Source: Janthinobacterium sp. ROICE36 (GTDB lineage Bacteria; Pseudomonadota; Gammaproteobacteria; Burkholderiales; Burkholderiaceae_D). Taken from it: 64,000 bases of DNA. This document shows, in pieces, positions 9,362 through 20,242 of this stretch (position 1 is the stretch's first letter; the number at the start of each line of letters is the position of its first letter). Made by a program: the position numbers and the translations under genes. The stretch covers positions 1-64,000 of the forward strand of contig NZ_PEBS01000017.1 of assembly GCF_002869965.1 (NCBI RefSeq), given 5' to 3'. The notes beneath the pieces were generated by a model, which ran no database searches, had not been told where the DNA came from, and was given only the letters and a program-made list of their open reading frames with translations.

Positions 9362-9507
9362 GGTAATACTCCAGAGAACAATAGAAACCGTTGCGGCGCT
9401 TCGCGGTCGATGACCGCGCCGGCGCCTGAATTCTTCAACTACATGACACAAGAACGTCCAACAAACTGTTCAGGGCTAGGCGCGTTGCCGAAGGCAGTAC
9501 GACTAAC

Positions 9508-9533
9508 AACGCCCTGGGCGGTTTGTGGGCGTT
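9508..9533 (-). terminator. Possible terminator after pyk
   Basis: A seven-base stem, AACGCCC (9508-9514) with GGGCGTT (9527-9533), begins just after the pyk stop on the minus strand. The following bases are not a T-run, so it is a weak candidate for termination or an mRNA 3' end. Confidence 0.35.
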
Positions 9534-9534
9534 C

Positions 9535-10983
<1,449 letters not shown>

Positions 10984-11046
10984 AGGAATCCTTGTGCGCG
11001 AGCGAAAGTGAGCAAGGCCGGCAAGATGCTGCATCCGGCAAGGTAA

Positions 11047-11070
11047 AAGCGCAGCGGTCAGGCTGCGCTT
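11047..11070 (-). terminator. Intrinsic terminator after pgk
   Basis: A nine-base perfect stem, AAGCGCAGC (11047-11055) with GCTGCGCTT (11062-11070), has a six-base loop. On the minus strand it runs into a short T tract. It lies between the pgk stop and the pyk start, so pyk probably depends at least partly on its own promoter. Confidence 0.7.
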
Positions 11071-11093
11071 GGTAGCACTACAGTCAGACGGTA

Positions 11094-12305
11094 TCAGCCA
11101 GCACGTTGCACCAGAATTTCCACTGCGGGTAAAGTCTTGCCTTCCAGAAACTCCAGGAAAGCGCCGCCGCCCGTCGAGATATAGCTGATTTTATCGGTAA
11201 TGTCGTATTTGGCAATCGCCGCCAGGGTATCGCCACCGCCGGCGATGGAAAATGCTTTCGATTCGGCAATGGCCAGCGCCAAGGTTCTGGTGCCGTGGCC
11301 GAACTGGTCGAATTCGAACACGCCCACGGGGCCGTTCCACACGATGGTGCCGGCGGCAGCGATCTGCTGCGCCAGCAGGGCCGCCGTTTTCGGGCCGATA
11401 TCGAGGATCATGTCGTCGTCCGTCACGTCGGCCACGTCCTTGACGGTCGCCACAGCCGTGGGCGAGAACTCCTTGGCGCACACGACATCGACGGGAATCG
11501 GCACTTGCGCGCCGCGCTTGGCCATGATCTCGATGATGGCCTTGGCTTCTTCGACGAGTTCCGCTTCCACCAGCGACTTGCCCACGTTCAAGCCGACGGC
11601 CTTCATGAAGGTGTTGGCGATGCCGCCGCCGACGATCAGATGATCGACTTTGTCGGACAGGGCTTTCAAAATGGTCAGCTTGCTCGACACTTTCGAACCG
11701 GCGACGATGGCCAGCAAGGGGCGGGCCGGTGCGTGCAAGGCTTTCCCCAGCGCATCGAGTTCGGCGGCCAGCAGCGGGCCGGCGCAGGCGACGGGCGCGA
11801 ACTTGGCGATGCCGTGCGTGGACGCTTCGGCGCGGTGGGCCGTGCCGAACGCGTCATTGACGTAGATATCGCACAGTTTCGCCATTTTTTGCGCCAGCTC
11901 ATCGTTGTTTTTCTTTTCGCCCTTGTTCACGCGCACGTTTTCCAGCAGGACCACCTGGCCGGCAGCCAGATTTTCCAGGCCGGCGCCATCGATCCAGTTT
12001 TGTTTCAGTGCCACTTCCTGGCCCAGCAACTCGGACAAGCGGGCGGCCACGGGGGCCAGGCTGTCGGCCGGCTTGAACTCGCCTTCCGTCGGACGGCCCA
12101 GGTGCGACGTCACCATGACGGCGGCGCCAGCGTCGAGGGCGGCGCGGATGGCCGGCACCGAGGCGCGGATGCGCGTATCTTCGGTGATCTTGCCACTGTC
12201 ATCTTGCGGGACGTTCAGGTCGGCGCGGATAAACACGCGCTTGCCTTGCAGTGCATTTTGGGCGATCAAATCTTGCAGACGGTTGAAGTTGAGAACAGCT
12301 GACAT
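11094..12305 (-). CDS. pgk: Phosphoglycerate kinase
   Basis: Transfers phosphate from 1,3-bisphosphoglycerate to ADP. The 403-residue protein has the N-terminal substrate motif [14 protein letters not shown], the TSHLGRP block, [21 protein letters not shown], the hinge [12 protein letters not shown] and the nucleotide-domain sequences [11 protein letters not shown] and [13 protein letters not shown] near the C-terminus. The length and start ([16 protein letters not shown] 12305) are normal for the family. It is the first gene of the leftward pgk-pyk-fba group. Confidence 0.97.
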   Translation of the reverse strand: MSAVLNFNRLQDLIAQNALQGKRVFIRADLNVPQDDSGKITEDTRIRASVPAIRAALDAGAAVMVTSHLGRPTEGEFKPADSLAPVAARLSELLGQEVALKQNWIDGAGLENLAAGQVVLLENVRVNKGEKKNNDELAQKMAKLCDIYVNDAFGTAHRAEASTHGIAKFAPVACAGPLLAAELDALGKALHAPARPLLAIVAGSKVSSKLTILKALSDKVDHLIVGGGIANTFMKAVGLNVGKSLVEAELVEEAKAIIEIMAKRGAQVPIPVDVVCAKEFSPTAVATVKDVADVTDDDMILDIGPKTAALLAQQIAAAGTIVWNGPVGVFEFDQFGHGTRTLALAIAESKAFSIAGGGDTLAAIAKYDITDKISYISTGGGAFLEFLEGKTLPAVEILVQRAG

Positions 12306-12382
12306 GGCGATCCAGATGACGAGTGGAAGGAAGTGCGCTATTTTACCGCAATGACCAGACCACATCCCCGATTTGTCCTGCT

Positions 12383-12733
12383 TTACTGAAAAACATGCAA
12401 CAGTCGCAAGCCCGTGAAAACCAGCATGCCAAACACAATGGTTTGCAGCATATTGCGGCGCATCACGAAAAAGAGCGTAGCGGCAATACCCGACAAGAGT
12501 TTCAAATTCGACAATTCGAAGTACACTTGCTGCCCCTCCATCAGCATGTCGGGCGCGATGATGGCCGCCAGCGCGCAGGCCGGCGCATAGCGCAGCATCT
12601 CGTTGATCCTGCGCGGAATGCTGATGTGATGGCCGACCAGCCAGAAGGTGCTGCGCGTGGCGGCCGTGGCCACCACCAGCACGGCGATGGCGATCCACAC
12701 ATCGGTCCTGCCCCAGTCTATGCCGTCAAACAT
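12383..12733 (-). CDS. azlD: AzlD-type branched-chain amino acid transport subunit
   Basis: A 116-residue membrane protein with about four hydrophobic segments (near 12-30, 45-65, 75-90 and 95-113). AzlD-like features are [34 protein letters not shown] and a short C-terminus. AzlD works with AzlC, and the pair exports branched-chain amino acids and related compounds. Its first eight bases overlap the end of azlC, supporting translational coupling and a two-subunit transporter. Confidence 0.85.
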   Translation of the reverse strand: MFDGIDWGRTDVWIAIAVLVVATAATRSTFWLVGHHISIPRRINEMLRYAPACALAAIIAPDMLMEGQQVYFELSNLKLLSGIAATLFFVMRRNMLQTIVFGMLVFTGLRLLHVFQ

Positions 12734-13481
12734 GGCGTTTGTTCCATTTCTCGGTCAATTCTTCCACGGCCATGGCGCTGACCATGCCCACCACCACGGC
12801 CACCAGCAAACCCAGCTTGTATGGCAGGCTGAACGCCAGCACGGCCACCGTGCCCGCCACCAGCACGCCGCACAAAGCGGCGCGGTTGAGGATCAGGGGC
12901 ACGGTGACGCACAGGATCGCCAGGGTCCCGGCAAAACCCAGCCCCCATTCGGCAGGGACGACGGCACCCAGCACGATGCCGATGAAGGAACCGATTTGCC
13001 AGGCCAGCCAGTTGGGGTAAATCAGCCCCTTGAGAAAGGGCAGCTTGGCCGGGTCCGGTGTTTCATGGGGATAGCGCTGCAGGAACAGGCCCACCGTGAT
13101 ATCGCCCGCCACATAGCCGAGCGCAAAGCGCTGGCGCCACGGCAAATGGGAAAAATGGGGGGCCAGCAACACGGAAAAGATGACAAAACGCAAATTGACG
13201 ACGAGGGCCGTGGCGAAAATCACCCACACGGGGGCGTGCGCCGCCAGCAGGGGCAGGGAGGCGAGCTGGGCCGAGCCGGCAAACACGAACAGCGTCATCG
13301 CCCCCGCCTGCGCTACAGTCAGGCCGCTTTTCACCATGGCCACGCCCACCACCATGCCCCAGGCGGCGATGCCCAGCAGGCTGGGCGCGCCCAGTGTCAG
13401 GCCGGCGCGCCAGGCGTCTTTCAGCAGGGCATCGTCGCTGGCGGCCGGGACGGCGTTCACGCGGCGCTCCGATGGGCGCAC
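12726..13481 (-). CDS. azlC: AzlC family amino acid exporter subunit
   Basis: A 251-residue integral membrane protein of the AzlC/YgaZ family. It shows GAPSLLGIAAWGMVVGVAMV near residue 32, the conserved FAGSAQLASLPLLA (68-81), VVNLRFVIFSVLLAPHF and a C-terminal pair of hydrophobic helices. With AzlD it should form a branched-chain amino acid efflux permease. The 237 bases between this start and the divergent zinc-finger gene presumably hold both promoters; I see no clear operator there. Confidence 0.88.
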   Translation of the reverse strand: MRPSERRVNAVPAASDDALLKDAWRAGLTLGAPSLLGIAAWGMVVGVAMVKSGLTVAQAGAMTLFVFAGSAQLASLPLLAAHAPVWVIFATALVVNLRFVIFSVLLAPHFSHLPWRQRFALGYVAGDITVGLFLQRYPHETPDPAKLPFLKGLIYPNWLAWQIGSFIGIVLGAVVPAEWGLGFAGTLAILCVTVPLILNRAALCGVLVAGTVAVLAFSLPYKLGLLVAVVVGMVSAMAVEELTEKWNKRHV

Positions 13482-13718
13482 TGTGGTAACAGCACAACAA
13501 TGGTGCGCGGAGAAAGGCTACGCAACGGTAATACCGGCAAGGCAAATCCAGTCAGTGTGGCGCTGCAGCTGCCATATTGTCGCAAAAACCCGCGCCGCAG
13601 CCGCAGATGATCAAGCCGCCATTTTAGCCATGATTTTTGCTGTCTGCCTGAATCCGTTAAAATCGTACTTTTGGCAGCAGCCGACTTCCTTCCATACAGC
13701 CTCACGGAGCATGACAAG

Positions 13719-13913
13719 ATGACAAAAACCACCCAGCCAGCGGTCGAACTCGACAGTAAAGACTTGCCAGCCCACTGCCCTAACCCGGCCATGCCGCTGT
13801 GGTCGTCGCATCCGCGCGTGTTTCTGGAATTCAACAAAGACGGCATCGCCAAGTGCCCCTACTGCGGCACGGCGTATACCCTGAAGGAAGGCGCCAGCGC
13901 CGGCCATCATTAA
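13719..13913 (+). CDS. CHCC-type zinc-finger protein
   Basis: A 64-residue protein with the zf-CHCC pattern: HCPNPAMPLWSSHP followed by VFLEFNKDGIAKCPYCGTAY. These supply the Cys, His and CxxC ligands for one zinc. The family is related to the small NDUFS6 subunit of mitochondrial complex I, but its bacterial role is not established. The start at 13719 has GGAG about nine bases upstream. A strong terminator follows directly, so it is probably monocistronic. Confidence 0.85.
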   Translation: MTKTTQPAVELDSKDLPAHCPNPAMPLWSSHPRVFLEFNKDGIAKCPYCGTAYTLKEGASAGHH

Positions 13914-13922
13914 ACTGCCCAG

Positions 13923-13948
13923 CGGCGCGCCCCCAGCGCGCCGTTTTT
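13923..13948 (+). terminator. Intrinsic terminator
   Basis: A perfect eight-base stem, CGGCGCGC (13923-13930) with GCGCGCCG (13936-13943), closes a CCCCA loop and is followed by TTTTT. It terminates the zinc-finger gene. Confidence 0.9.
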
Positions 13949-13989
13949 ATTTGCATCAACTTAGTTGTACCGCTCAAGCCGGAGTCGTC

Positions 13990-14415
13990 ATGAAACGTCT
14001 GAAAGAACTCAATGGCAGCGCCGCCGAAGTCGAAGCGGCGTTCTACGATGCCTTGCACCGCGCCGACCTTGAAGCGCTGATGGCGCTATGGGCCGACGAT
14101 GAAGAGATCGTCTGCATCCACCCGGGCGGCGCGCGCCTGATCGGCCATGCCGCCATCCGCGCCTCGTGGGAAACTATTTTGACGGGCGGCGGCCTGCACA
14201 TCGTGCCGGCACAGCTGCATGAAACGCACAATTTGATGAGCTCGGTGCACACCGTCATCGAAGGCGTCACCCAGGAAGAAGGCGCTCCGGCGCACTTGCT
14301 GGCGACAAATGTGTATGTGAAAACGCCGCGCGGCTGGCGCATCGTGCTGCACCACGCCTCCGTCGCCCCCGGCGGCGCGCCGGCCGATGCCACGGGAGCG
14401 CAGATCCTGCATTGA
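13990..14415 (+). CDS. NTF2-like/SnoaL-like (DUF4440-type) protein
   Basis: A 141-residue cone-shaped NTF2-like fold protein. An N-terminal helix pattern (AAEVEAAFYDALHRADLEALMALWADDEEIVCIHPGG) is followed by the beta sheet ending in RIVLHHASVAP. Such proteins range from isomerases to small-molecule binding domains, and no catalytic set can be assigned here. The start at 13990 has GGAG (13981-13984) five bases upstream. Its TGA overlaps the ATG of the next gene (TGATG), so it is likely translated in tandem with the YheT-type hydrolase. Confidence 0.8.
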   Translation: MKRLKELNGSAAEVEAAFYDALHRADLEALMALWADDEEIVCIHPGGARLIGHAAIRASWETILTGGGLHIVPAQLHETHNLMSSVHTVIEGVTQEEGAPAHLLATNVYVKTPRGWRIVLHHASVAPGGAPADATGAQILH

Positions 14416-15440
14416 TGACGTTGCCCCTATCCTATACCGCCCCGCTCTGGCTGCCGGGCGGCCACGCGCAGACGATTTACCCGGCCGTGTGCCTCGCCAA
14501 GCCGGCCATGGCCTACCGCCGCGAACGCTGGCAAGCGCCCGATGGCGACTTCGTCGATGTCGACTTGGTGGACGGCCGGCCGGGCCAGCCCTTCGTGGTG
14601 CTGTTCCACGGGCTGGAAGGCTCGTCGAACAGCCACTACGCGCGCGCCCTGATGGCCGAGGTGGCCGCGCGCGGCTGGTCGGGCGCCGTGCCGCATTTTC
14701 GCGGCTGCTCGGGCGAAGCCAACCTGGCGCCCCGTTTTTACCATTCGGGCGATGCGCAGGAAGTGGACTGGATCGTGCAGCGAGTGCGCCCGCGCGCGAC
14801 GGGAAAATTTTACGCGGCCGGCGTCTCGCTGGGCGGCAACGCCCTGCTGTGCTGGCTGGGCCAGTCGCAGCACCAGGCCGAGTTCATCGATGCGGCGGTG
14901 GCCGTGTCGGCCCCGCTGGACCTGGCGCAAGGGGGCAAGGCCCTGTCGTCCGGCGCCAACCGGCTCTACACGCGCATGTTCCTGAACACGCTCAAGCCCA
15001 AATGCCTGGCCAAGCTGGAACAGTTTCCCGGCCTGTTTGCACGCGACGCCATGCTGGCCGCGCGCGACTTGCATGCCTTCGACAATATCGTCACGGCGCC
15101 CCTGCACGGCTACCGCGACGCCGACGATTACTGGCACCGCGCCAGCGCCAAGCACGTCTTGCAGGACATCAGCGTGCCGACCCTGGTGCTGAATGCGCAA
15201 AACGACCCTTTCCTGCCCGGGCGCTACTTGCCGCGCAGCGCCGCGCCGCAAGTCACGCTGGAGTATCCGCGCCACGGCGGCCATGTCGGCTTTGCCGCTG
15301 GCAAGTTACCAGGAAGCACACGCTGGCTGCCGCAACGCCTGATCGCCTTTTTTGAAGGCGGCAACACGGCGCCCTCTTCGCCGCAAAGCTGTCACGCTGC
15401 TAGCGCGCAAACGCATATGGAAAACGCTAAACATGGATGA
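14415..15440 (+). CDS. YheT-family alpha/beta hydrolase
   Basis: 341 residues, with the YheT/ABHD family opening LWLPGGHAQTIYP. The oxyanion region is VLFHGLEGSSNSHYARAL (63-80) and the nucleophile elbow is GVSLGGN (Ser138). NDPFLP (Asp near 264) and HGGHVGF (His near 293) complete a Ser-Asp-His triad. The substrate of YheT-type esterases is not firmly known. ATG 14415 overlaps the stop of the preceding gene and is preferred over the TTG three bases earlier. Its last eight bases overlap the next gene, so the three genes 13990-16023 look like one coupled unit. Confidence 0.88.
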   Translation: MTLPLSYTAPLWLPGGHAQTIYPAVCLAKPAMAYRRERWQAPDGDFVDVDLVDGRPGQPFVVLFHGLEGSSNSHYARALMAEVAARGWSGAVPHFRGCSGEANLAPRFYHSGDAQEVDWIVQRVRPRATGKFYAAGVSLGGNALLCWLGQSQHQAEFIDAAVAVSAPLDLAQGGKALSSGANRLYTRMFLNTLKPKCLAKLEQFPGLFARDAMLAARDLHAFDNIVTAPLHGYRDADDYWHRASAKHVLQDISVPTLVLNAQNDPFLPGRYLPRSAAPQVTLEYPRHGGHVGFAAGKLPGSTRWLPQRLIAFFEGGNTAPSSPQSCHAASAQTHMENAKHG

Positions 15441-16023
15441 ACTCGTCAAACAGGCGCTGGCCAAATGGCCGAACGTGCCCCACTGCTACGGCTGGCTGGG
15501 CCTCGATGCGCGCGGCCACTGGCGCATGCGCGACCAGCAAGCGCAACAGCAAGAATTGCCCGGCGACAAGATCGCCCACACAGCGCTGTTGGGATTTATC
15601 AACCGCAATTACGACCATGACGAACGGGGCTGCTGGTTTTTCCAGAATGGCCCGCAGCGCGTGTATTTGAATTTGGAAGCGACGCCGTACATCGCCCGCA
15701 GCGATCCGCAGCACGGTTTTGTCTTGCAGACAGGCGCGCCACTGGCGACCATCGACGCCGCCTGGCTATGCGACAACGGCGCGCTGATCCTGCGCCAGGG
15801 CGACAGCGTGGCGCAGGTCGATGACCGCGACATGGCGCAGGTGCTGGCGTCGCTGCGCATCGACGGACAGGTGGCTGGCGACGAGGCCCTGCTGGCCTGG
15901 CTGGAAAATGCTCGGGGAAACTTGGTGTTGTTGCATGACGGCAAGGAGATTGCCGTACAGCCGCTGGCCTATGCCAGCGTACCGCACACCTTCGGTTTCC
16001 AGCGCGCGCCGCAAGCCGAATAG
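15433..16023 (+). CDS. Uncharacterised 196-residue protein of DUF2946/DUF2944 type
   Basis: A soluble-looking protein without signal peptide or membrane segment. It begins MDELVKQALAKWPNVPHCYGWLGLDARGHWRMRD and contains GFINRNYDHDERGCWFFQNGPQRVYLNLE near 60-90. I recognise this as a betaproteobacterial family of unknown function but cannot fix the DUF number with confidence. It overlaps the end of the YheT-like hydrolase gene by eight bases, so both are probably expressed together. It converges with the M48 protease gene three bases away. Confidence 0.75.
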   Translation: MDELVKQALAKWPNVPHCYGWLGLDARGHWRMRDQQAQQQELPGDKIAHTALLGFINRNYDHDERGCWFFQNGPQRVYLNLEATPYIARSDPQHGFVLQTGAPLATIDAAWLCDNGALILRQGDSVAQVDDRDMAQVLASLRIDGQVAGDEALLAWLENARGNLVLLHDGKEIAVQPLAYASVPHTFGFQRAPQAE

Positions 16024-16026
16024 GGG

Positions 16027-17706
16027 CTAGCCCTTCTGGTCCTTGATCTGTTCGCGGCGCTTTTCCTGCAGTTCGCGCTCGCGCGCATCGATCACGGCCT
16101 GGTCATAAAAAGTCGCATCCGTCGATTTGCGGGCGATCGTCAGCTGGTCCAGCGCGGCCATCGTGGCCCCCTGCAGCACGTAGGATTCGGCCAGCGCCAT
16201 GTGCTGCAAGGTCATCTTGCCCTGGTCCGCATAGGATTTCGCCAATAAATCATACAGTTCCGGCTCTTCCTTGTAGAGCTGCACCTGGTCGCGCAGGTAC
16301 AAGGTGGCCGGCTCCAGCTTGCCGGCAGCCATCAATGCTTCCGCATACTGATGGGCAATGCCGCGCGAGAGGGGAAACTGCTGGCGCGCCGCGTCCGCCG
16401 CCTTCAGGGCTTGCTGCGCCACCTCCTTCTTCTGCGCCGGCATCAGCAGCACTTCCAGCCCCATCGCCGCCAGCAGCGAATTGGGGGCCTGCGTGCCGCC
16501 CGAGGTAAACACATTCGGCCCTGCCGGCTGGTGCAGGGCGGCATTGGCCGCATCGAGTTCCTTCTGCGCATCAGCCGGCTTGCCCTGCTTGACGGCGACA
16601 AAGGACAAGCCGTAATGGGCGGCCACCACCTGGAAACGGCTTTGCTGTTCCAGCTGCGTCTTGAAGACGGCCCTGGCATTCAGCAGGCCTTGCACGCTTT
16701 CATCCTGCAGCACGCGCGCGCGCGCGCGGGCCAGGTGGAAACTCAGGCTGTCCGGACGCTGCTTGTAGGGCTGCTCGCGGATGCGCGCCTGGATGTCGGC
16801 GATGCGCTCCGTCGTCAGCGGGTGCGTCTGCAGATAGGCGGGCATCAGGTCGCTGTACGAACGGCTGGCCGCCTGCATGCGGCCGAAGAAGGCCACCATG
16901 CCGGTGGTATCGAAACCGGCTTCGCCCATGATCTGGAAACCGATGCGGTCGGCCTCGCGTTCGGCATCGCGGCCGAAATTGAGCTGGCGCTGGATGGCCA
17001 GGCCCTGGCCGGCGGCAAACACGCCCAGCGCCACATCGCCGCCCGCGCGCGATGCGAGCGCCGCCAGCAACATGGCCGCCAGCGGCATCAGGGCATCCTG
17101 GCGCTGCTGGCCCAGCATGCGCGCGATATGGCGCTGCGCCACGTGGCCGATCTCGTGCGACAGCACGGACGCCAGTTCCGCCTCCGTTTGCGCCGCCAGC
17201 ACCAGCGCCGAGTGCACGCCGATGAAGCCGCCGGGCAAGGCAAACGCGTTCAACTGGGGATCGCGCACGGCAAAGAAGAAATAGTCGTAATTCGTTTCGC
17301 CGCGCACGCTGGGACGCGCCGCCACGAGGGCGTTGCCGAAGGTATTCAGGTATTCCAGCAAGGGGGCATCGTCGAGATAATCGCGGTCGCCGCGAATGCC
17401 GCGCATGATTTCCTCGCCGATCTTGCGCTCCATCGCCGGCGACAGGTCTTCGCGCGAGGTATCGCCCAGGTTCGGCAGGTTCGGCGCCGGCGGCACGGCC
17501 AGCGGCGTCCAGCTGCTGGCCGGCTTGGCGGGCGCACTGGGGGCTGGCGCCGCCTGCGCGGACGTATAGGTTTGCGCTAGCGCAAACGGCGCCGCCAGCC
17601 ACAATGCAGCCAGCATGGATGCGCGCCGGGAGCGGCGCAACCAGGCCGCAGCGGCGTTTTCAAGTACGATCGGAAGGGGAGTTTTTGAATTCACGGGTGC
17701 TATCAT
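16027..17706 (-). CDS. M48-family metalloprotease with TPR region (BepA-like)
   Basis: A predicted periplasmic chaperone/protease for outer-membrane assembly, like E. coli BepA (YfgC). The 559 residues begin with a long signal sequence cut near residue 44 (FALA/Q). A peptidase domain (about 85-320) follows, with the zinc motif HEIGH (184-188), AREADRIGF (third ligand near 250) and [17 protein letters not shown]-like helices fill the rest (about 340-530). It is divergent from moaC, with only 62 bases between the starts, so the two promoters must overlap there. Confidence 0.9.
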   Translation of the reverse strand: MIAPVNSKTPLPIVLENAAAAWLRRSRRASMLAALWLAAPFALAQTYTSAQAAPAPSAPAKPASSWTPLAVPPAPNLPNLGDTSREDLSPAMERKIGEEIMRGIRGDRDYLDDAPLLEYLNTFGNALVAARPSVRGETNYDYFFFAVRDPQLNAFALPGGFIGVHSALVLAAQTEAELASVLSHEIGHVAQRHIARMLGQQRQDALMPLAAMLLAALASRAGGDVALGVFAAGQGLAIQRQLNFGRDAEREADRIGFQIMGEAGFDTTGMVAFFGRMQAASRSYSDLMPAYLQTHPLTTERIADIQARIREQPYKQRPDSLSFHLARARARVLQDESVQGLLNARAVFKTQLEQQSRFQVVAAHYGLSFVAVKQGKPADAQKELDAANAALHQPAGPNVFTSGGTQAPNSLLAAMGLEVLLMPAQKKEVAQQALKAADAARQQFPLSRGIAHQYAEALMAAGKLEPATLYLRDQVQLYKEEPELYDLLAKSYADQGKMTLQHMALAESYVLQGATMAALDQLTIARKSTDATFYDQAVIDARERELQEKRREQIKDQKG

Positions 17707-17768
17707 ACCTTGTTAGCGGCGCCCATTCCCACGCGTGCCGCGCCCCACTCCTCACCTATTTTGACGCC

Positions 17769-18275
17769 ATGACAACAGCAGACAAGCAAGCCCCCGCCGG
17801 GGAACTGAGCCATTTCGACGCCACGGGCCAGGCCCATATGGTGGACGTGGGCAGCAAGGAAGACACGCGCCGCAGCGCCGTGGCCGCCGGCACCATCCGC
17901 ATGCAGCCCGCCACCCTGGCCTTGATTATTTCCGGCAACGCCAAGAAAGGCGACGTGCTGGGCATCGCCCGCATCGCCGCCATCATGGGCGCCAAGCGCA
18001 CCAGCGACCTGATTCCCCTGTGCCACCCGCTGGCCCTCACGCGCGTCACCGTCGACTTCGAAGTGGAGGTAGCAGCCAACAGCGTGCACTGCCGCGCCCA
18101 AGTCGAGACCACGGGCAAGACGGGCGTGGAAATGGAAGCGCTCACTTCCGTGCAAATCGGCTTGTTGACGATCTACGACATGTGCAAGGCAGTCGACCGG
18201 GGCATGGTCATGACGAATGTGCGCGTGCTGGAAAAACATGGCGGCAAGTCGGGCGATTGGCACGCCGAGCTGTAA
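17769..18275 (+). CDS. moaC: Cyclic pyranopterin monophosphate synthase
   Basis: Acts after MoaA in molybdenum cofactor synthesis, converting the cyclic dihydro-GTP intermediate to cPMP. The 168-residue protein has [22 protein letters not shown], the active-site loop [11 protein letters not shown] (near 76-86), [25 protein letters not shown] and [17 protein letters not shown]. The conserved Asp-Met-Cys-Lys segment carries the catalytic Asp and Lys. No other moa gene is nearby. Confidence 0.96.
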   Translation: MTTADKQAPAGELSHFDATGQAHMVDVGSKEDTRRSAVAAGTIRMQPATLALIISGNAKKGDVLGIARIAAIMGAKRTSDLIPLCHPLALTRVTVDFEVEVAANSVHCRAQVETTGKTGVEMEALTSVQIGLLTIYDMCKAVDRGMVMTNVRVLEKHGGKSGDWHAEL

Positions 18276-18296
18276 CTATGCAGCCTGGCGCGCCAG

Positions 18297-18656
18297 CTAG
18301 CCCTTGGCGCGGCGCACGTCGCACAGCAGCCAGACGGCACTGGCCAGGCACAGCACGATGATGGCCATCGACAGGGGCAGGTGAAACTGCTCCAGCCCTG
18401 CCAGCGCAAAGCCGGCATGGATCAGACAGGTTCCCACGCCCAGCGCGGCGCACACGGCCGCGTAACGCCGTGCGTGCGTGGTGCCAAGCAACACATGCCG
18501 GTAACCCACCAGTACCAGGACAATCGCCGCCAGGTTAAACACCAGGAAACCCTGTATGCCGCCCGGCACATGGAACATTTCCCATTCGCGCCAGTAGGCC
18601 GCATCGACCTGATGCAGGATCAATAACAACATCGTCCAGAAGTAGCTGCGCAGCAT
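18297..18656 (-). CDS. Small four-helix membrane protein of unknown function
   Basis: 119 residues from ATG 18656, with four hydrophobic segments (near 3-15, 36-52, 64-80 and 90-108). A distinctive stretch, HQVDAAYWREWEMFHVPGG, follows the first helix. This resembles small membrane proteins annotated as DUF6713, but that assignment is from memory and uncertain. No catalytic function can be proposed. It converges with moaC, separated by 21 bases. Confidence 0.65.
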   Translation of the reverse strand: MLRSYFWTMLLLILHQVDAAYWREWEMFHVPGGIQGFLVFNLAAIVLVLVGYRHVLLGTTHARRYAAVCAALGVGTCLIHAGFALAGLEQFHLPLSMAIIVLCLASAVWLLCDVRRAKG

Positions 18657-18818
18657 AAAATTTACATTCGTCAATATTGACGTAATTGTAAAGCCTGAAC
18701 CGCCACCCGGCACGCGCACATGGCACAGTCGATGCCAATATGAATTTCATTGATATAGGTGCTTTTTCATCAAGAAATCATGCATACTGCGAGTCGACAA
18801 TATCAAGATGAGCATCGC

Positions 18819-19541
18819 ATGACAAGCAACAAGCCCGCAGCGGAAAACAAGCTCCAAGACTTCGAATTCGAGGCCATGAATCTGCAGGTGGGCGGACGCA
18901 TCCAGTTCATTACGCACCGCACCATCAAACCCATCCAGCATTTCTCGACCCTGATCGGCTATGTGAAAGACGAGTACCTGATCGTCAAGATCCCGATGGA
19001 AAGCGGTGCGTCCATCGTGCTCAACGAGGGCGACAAGCTGACCATCCGCGTGTTTTCCGGCGTCACCGTGTGTTCGTTTGCGTGCAGCGTGCTGCGCATC
19101 TTCGGCCGCCCGCTCAATTATGTGCACCTGAGCTTTCCCGATGCCATCCAGGGCACCAGCCTGCGCACGGCCATGCGCGTGAAAGTGGACATTCCGGCGC
19201 AGCTGAGCTACCGCGACGTGGCGGCCGTGCCCGTGTTCATCGTCAACCTCAGCGTCTCGGGGGCGCTGATCGAGGCGCCCAGCATGCTCACGCCCGATGA
19301 CGAGGGCGTCGCGCTCAGCTTTACCCTGCTGGTGCAGCCGAACAAGCATCAGATGCGCGTCAATACGCGCGCGCGCATCCAGAACGTCAGCGTGGGCAAG
19401 CCGTCGAACGGCAATACCGCCAACGTCGCTGAAATCTATACGTATGGCGTGCAATTCATCGACCTGGAACCGACCCACTACACCCTGCTGCAAAACCTCA
19501 CCTATGAAGCGCTGATCGCGGACCGGCAAAAAATCGTCTGA
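18819..19541 (+). CDS. YcgR-like PilZ domain protein (c-di-GMP receptor)
   Basis: A 240-residue protein with an N-terminal YcgR-like domain (about 15-100, including FEAMNLQVGGRIQF and EGDKLTIRVF) and a C-terminal PilZ domain. The c-di-GMP ligands are intact: R-TAM-R (116-120) and NLSVSG (143-148). In related bacteria such proteins slow flagellar rotation or modulate surface attachment. ATG 18819 is chosen tentatively; an in-frame ATG at 18780 would add 13 residues, and neither has a strong ribosome binding site. It converges with a type IV pilin gene, but no flagellar genes are nearby. Confidence 0.86.
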   Translation: MTSNKPAAENKLQDFEFEAMNLQVGGRIQFITHRTIKPIQHFSTLIGYVKDEYLIVKIPMESGASIVLNEGDKLTIRVFSGVTVCSFACSVLRIFGRPLNYVHLSFPDAIQGTSLRTAMRVKVDIPAQLSYRDVAAVPVFIVNLSVSGALIEAPSMLTPDDEGVALSFTLLVQPNKHQMRVNTRARIQNVSVGKPSNGNTANVAEIYTYGVQFIDLEPTHYTLLQNLTYEALIADRQKIV

Positions 19542-19562
19542 CACGGGCGCGGCATGCGCCGC

Positions 19563-20027
19563 TCACTGCGTCGCCACCACCTTGGAAATATTATTCCTGG
19601 TAATGGCTTCCTTGACCGCCGCATTCGTCACGCTGGTGCTGTTAAACCAGCTCAGGCTGCTGGTGCCAAGCTGCAACTCCATGCTCACCGTCTGGCCCCC
19701 CATGCCGCTGCCCATGTCGCCCGCCAGCGTCAGCTCGATATTGCCCTTGTCGACCTTGGCGCCGGCCACTTCGCGCGTCGGGCTAAAGATGGGGATAGCG
19801 CTGGGCACGGCCTGGGTGGGAGTGCTGCAAGCGGTCGCCAGGCCTCCGTTTTCCTGCACGCACAGGGCCACGGCTGTCTTCAGGGGCGCGGCCGCCGCCA
19901 GCACGTTGCTGACCTTGGCCCGCATCGTATAGTCGCCGTACTGGGGAATGGCCACGGCCGCCAGGATGCCGGCGATGGCCACCACGATCATCAGTTCTAT
20001 CAAGGTAAATCCGCTCTGCGCGCGCAT
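19563..20027 (-). CDS. pilA: Type IV pilin (PilA-like)
   Basis: A 154-residue prepilin with a six-residue leader ending in Gly6, cleaved before Phe7 ([25 protein letters not shown] pattern), and the key Glu at mature position 5. A hydrophobic N-terminal helix is followed by a globular domain. There are only two cysteines, near residues 56 and 67 just after the helix, so a C-terminal D-region disulfide loop is absent. GGGAGGAG precedes the ATG. It sits downstream of sucCD, as seen in related genomes. Other pilus assembly genes are not in this window. Confidence 0.92.
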   Translation of the reverse strand: MRAQSGFTLIELMIVVAIAGILAAVAIPQYGDYTMRAKVSNVLAAAAPLKTAVALCVQENGGLATACSTPTQAVPSAIPIFSPTREVAGAKVDKGNIELTLAGDMGSGMGGQTVSMELQLGTSSLSWFNSTSVTNAAVKEAITRNNISKVVATQ

Positions 20028-20194
20028 AGTCTCCTCCCATGGTACCGTTGCTCAAGCCAGCTACGATGCAAGCGCCATGCCAGCGGTGCGCCCGGGCGGC
20101 GGCGGTACACATGGAAAGAAAAGCGACACATTTGGGCAGGTTCGGACCAACGCTGTCGGCCCAGGCCGGGAAGCGGCCTGTCTTGCGGACGAAA

Positions 20195-20218
20195 AAAAAG
20201 GAGCCGAAGCTCCTTTTT
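20195..20218 (-). terminator. Intrinsic terminator after sucD
   Basis: The stem AAAAAGGAGC (20195-20204) and GCTCCTTTTT (20209-20218) encloses CGAA, a strong loop. It terminates the leftward sucC-sucD transcript and isolates the pilin gene, which must have its own promoter in 20028-20190. Confidence 0.92.
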
Positions 20219-20242
20219 GGTACTACGTGAACCTGGCTGGAA

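Noticed and set aside
12306..12382. A small gene between pgk and azlD
   Set aside because: The 77 bases contain no frame with a convincing start and ribosome binding site; it is ordinary intergenic sequence.
16717..16732. CG dinucleotide run as a phase-variable repeat
   Set aside because: It lies inside the M48 gene as Arg/Ala codons; alternating CG runs are common in this genome and no frameshift is seen.
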